The position numbers and the translations under genes are program-made. The notes beneath the pieces are model-generated. The model did not search any database, was not told the origin of the DNA, and was given only the letters and a program-made list of their open reading frames with translations. Positions 31,417 through 32,681 of a DNA stretch of 32,681 nt are shown here, piece by piece; the stretch's first letter is position 1, and each line of letters starts with the position of its first letter. The stretch comes from Candidatus Colinaster equi (GTDB lineage Bacteria; Bacillota; Clostridia; Lachnospirales; Lachnospiraceae): assembly GCA_018064425.1 (NCBI GenBank), contig JAGHVF010000004.1, positions 1-32,681 of the forward strand. The letters are read 5' to 3'.

Positions 31417-31949
31417 CCTTCTCTTGTGTCTAAATCCTTTTGAATATAATTAAGATATGGAATGATATTACCGTTTATTCCGTCAATAAAAAATTCATCG
31501 GATAATTCGTCAAGCCTAAAGCTTTTTCTTCCACCGTTATCGGCTCGACATTTATATTTTAACAATTCGCTTATTCTCATATAGTAAAACAAATCTCTGC
31601 CTGTAAAATGTATAAGAAAAAAAGCAATTCCGTTTTGTTTCTCAAAACGAGTCATAAAATCAATTTGGTGAATATGTATATTTGCTAATGTAAATGTATC
31701 GGAAGCACATTCTTTTGCATCAAAACAAACAGGTATTCCTTGGACTGCACCAATATAATCCACAGTACTTTTCTTATCAAAGTATGCCAAAGTAATTTGC
31801 TTGTTATTTGGGTTGAGTTCGATTGGCGTTATTGGTGTCGGAATCTTTTGAATAAGTGCAATTTCGTTTTCGCAATATATTTCATTGGTGCGATTTATCA
31901 TTTCTTCAAGAACAGATCCGCGTAAGCCTCTACTTTTCCATGTTGCCAT
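31413..31949 (-). CDS. recU: Holliday junction resolvase RecU
   Basis: RecU cuts Holliday junctions in Firmicutes, the counterpart of RuvC. The 178 residues align with Bacillus RecU over SRG(L)-LE-INxTNxxY, IQKIPTPITP, AYFDKKSTVDYIGAVQG, FDAKECASDTFTLANIHIHQ and GRKSFRLDEL. The active-site block has D in TVDY and the D-x-K pair FDAKE, where Bacillus has FEAKE, a conservative change. The gene overlaps the preceding pseudouridine synthase gene by 20 bases, with AAGGAG 10 bases before its ATG. In many Firmicutes recU precedes a penicillin-binding protein gene; here the his operon follows instead. Confidence 0.9.
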   Translation of the reverse strand: MATWKSRGLRGSVLEEMINRTNEIYCENEIALIQKIPTPITPIELNPNNKQITLAYFDKKSTVDYIGAVQGIPVCFDAKECASDTFTLANIHIHQIDFMTRFEKQNGIAFFLIHFTGRDLFYYMRISELLKYKCRADNGGRKSFRLDELSDEFFIDGINGNIIPYLNYIQKDLDTREG

Positions 31950-32679
31950 AGTATTTTGGCTCCTTACATATTATTTCCGTATTACATAGATTTGAAAGTT
32001 TTCCACAATCCGCCGGGAATTCTACTCTGTATGAATGTAGTAATTGATTACGAATTCCCAGTTTTTGGAAATACTCATTACATTCTTTTTGACCATATTT
32101 GGGATCACCTACTATCGGACATCCGATTGCGCTTAAGTGAGCCCTTATTTGATGTGTTTTTCCGGTTAATAGTTCAATCTCGGCATAGGTAATATTATAT
32201 TTACTGTGCTTAATACAATTGATAACCCGGTATTTTGTCTCAATTTTACTATAATCGTCACTGTTACCTATATTATCCGGAATATCTGTAACTATTTTGA
32301 CGGTATTTGTATTCTCGTCTTTCTTCAAATATGCAATCAGATGATCACTTTCATTTGGAAGATTACAAATTAAATATGTACGATAGAATTTACCGATTTT
32401 GTGTTCTTTTATCAGTCTGCTCAATTCAACGCTGCCCAAAAGCGTTTTTGCGGCCAAAACTATACCGGAGGTATTCCTGTCCAATCTGTTCATGACAGAT
32501 GGCTTGTATATTTGCATATCGTCAACTGATATTGTTTTGCTTTCTAACAAATATCCAATCCACCATTCGTTTAGTGATGAATCGTTATCGGTTGATTTTT
32601 GCGATAAAATGCCGGCGGGTTTACTCAATGCGGCAATGTTTTCATCTTCATACAGTATTTCTATACCATGTAGTTTTGA
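31930..32679 (-). CDS. RluD-family pseudouridine synthase, 5'-truncated by window edge
   Basis: Converts uridines in RNA (usually 23S rRNA) to pseudouridine. The frame stays open to the window edge, so the N-terminus, and any S4 domain, is outside; a TTG at 32628 is internal. The visible part starts IEILYEDENIAALSKPAGIL, the usual catalytic-domain opening. It continues with the catalytic aspartate motif NRLDRNTSGIVLAAK and LLTGKTHQIRAHLSAIGCPI with GDPKYG. Conventional members have H/G-R-L-D; here it is N-R-L-D with the essential D kept. The exact target uridine cannot be inferred. Confidence 0.9.
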   Translation of the reverse strand, partial: SKLHGIEILYEDENIAALSKPAGILSQKSTDNDSSLNEWWIGYLLESKTISVDDMQIYKPSVMNRLDRNTSGIVLAAKTLLGSVELSRLIKEHKIGKFYRTYLICNLPNESDHLIAYLKKDENTNTVKIVTDIPDNIGNSDDYSKIETKYRVINCIKHSKYNITYAEIELLTGKTHQIRAHLSAIGCPIVGDPKYGQKECNEYFQKLGIRNQLLHSYRVEFPADCGKLSNLCNTEIICKEPKYYGNMEK

Positions 32680-32681
32680 AT

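Overview
The window is AT-rich, densely packed chromosomal DNA of a low-GC Gram-positive bacterium. The best fit is a clostridial lineage close to Lachnospiraceae. Supporting markers are RecU, DegV, RsfS, YqeK, the Prp protease beside an N-terminally extended L27, an L21 leader RNA, a B12-binding radical SAM/DUF2344/RNase G block, and GAAC-N4-GTTY-type SOS boxes. There is no phage, insertion sequence, CRISPR array, tRNA or rRNA, and no gene-free stretch longer than 300 bases. The species cannot be named from the sequence alone.

Left part, plus strand (1-8.6 kb): the 3' part of recG; degV with its own promoter; then a five-gene operon of parE-like and parC-like topoisomerase subunits, rsmD, coaD and a coiled-coil protein resembling actinobacterial SepIVA, closed by a terminator. 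A second plus-strand operon (8.7-15.0 kb) holds a membrane-anchored amidase, a HAD hydrolase, a two-TM protein, the radical SAM protein, DUF2344, a short RNase E/G and a 33-residue membrane peptide. An orphan amino-acid ABC ATPase and a cytidylate-kinase-like protein follow (15.1-16.5 kb).

Middle (16.5-21.9 kb): translationally coupled ttcA and a Xer-type recombinase on the minus strand; a divergent AI-2E family transporter; a GC-richer structured intergenic element that may be a dispersed repeat; a C-terminal J-domain protein; and lexA divergent from a small TM-LysM protein. The lexA intergenic region holds several SOS boxes, one placed exactly between the -35 and -10 of the LysM gene. This makes the LysM protein a strong candidate for a YneA-type SOS division inhibitor.

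Right part, minus strand (21.9-32.7 kb): rplU-prp-rpmA-obgE-yhbY-nadD-yqeK-rsfS under an L21 leader; upstream of it a histidine operon, hisZ-hisG fusion, hisD, hisB, HisF-like/HisI/HisE fusion and an orphan HPt gene; then recU and a truncated RluD-family pseudouridine synthase.

The most unusual items are the two fused histidine enzymes, one carrying an apparently dead HisF-like barrel; an 8-bp-periodic repeat at the his promoter; the SOS-box cluster with its LysM target; and the rng block and rplU block, normally neighbours, sitting face to face about 11 kb apart as if one segment had been inverted.
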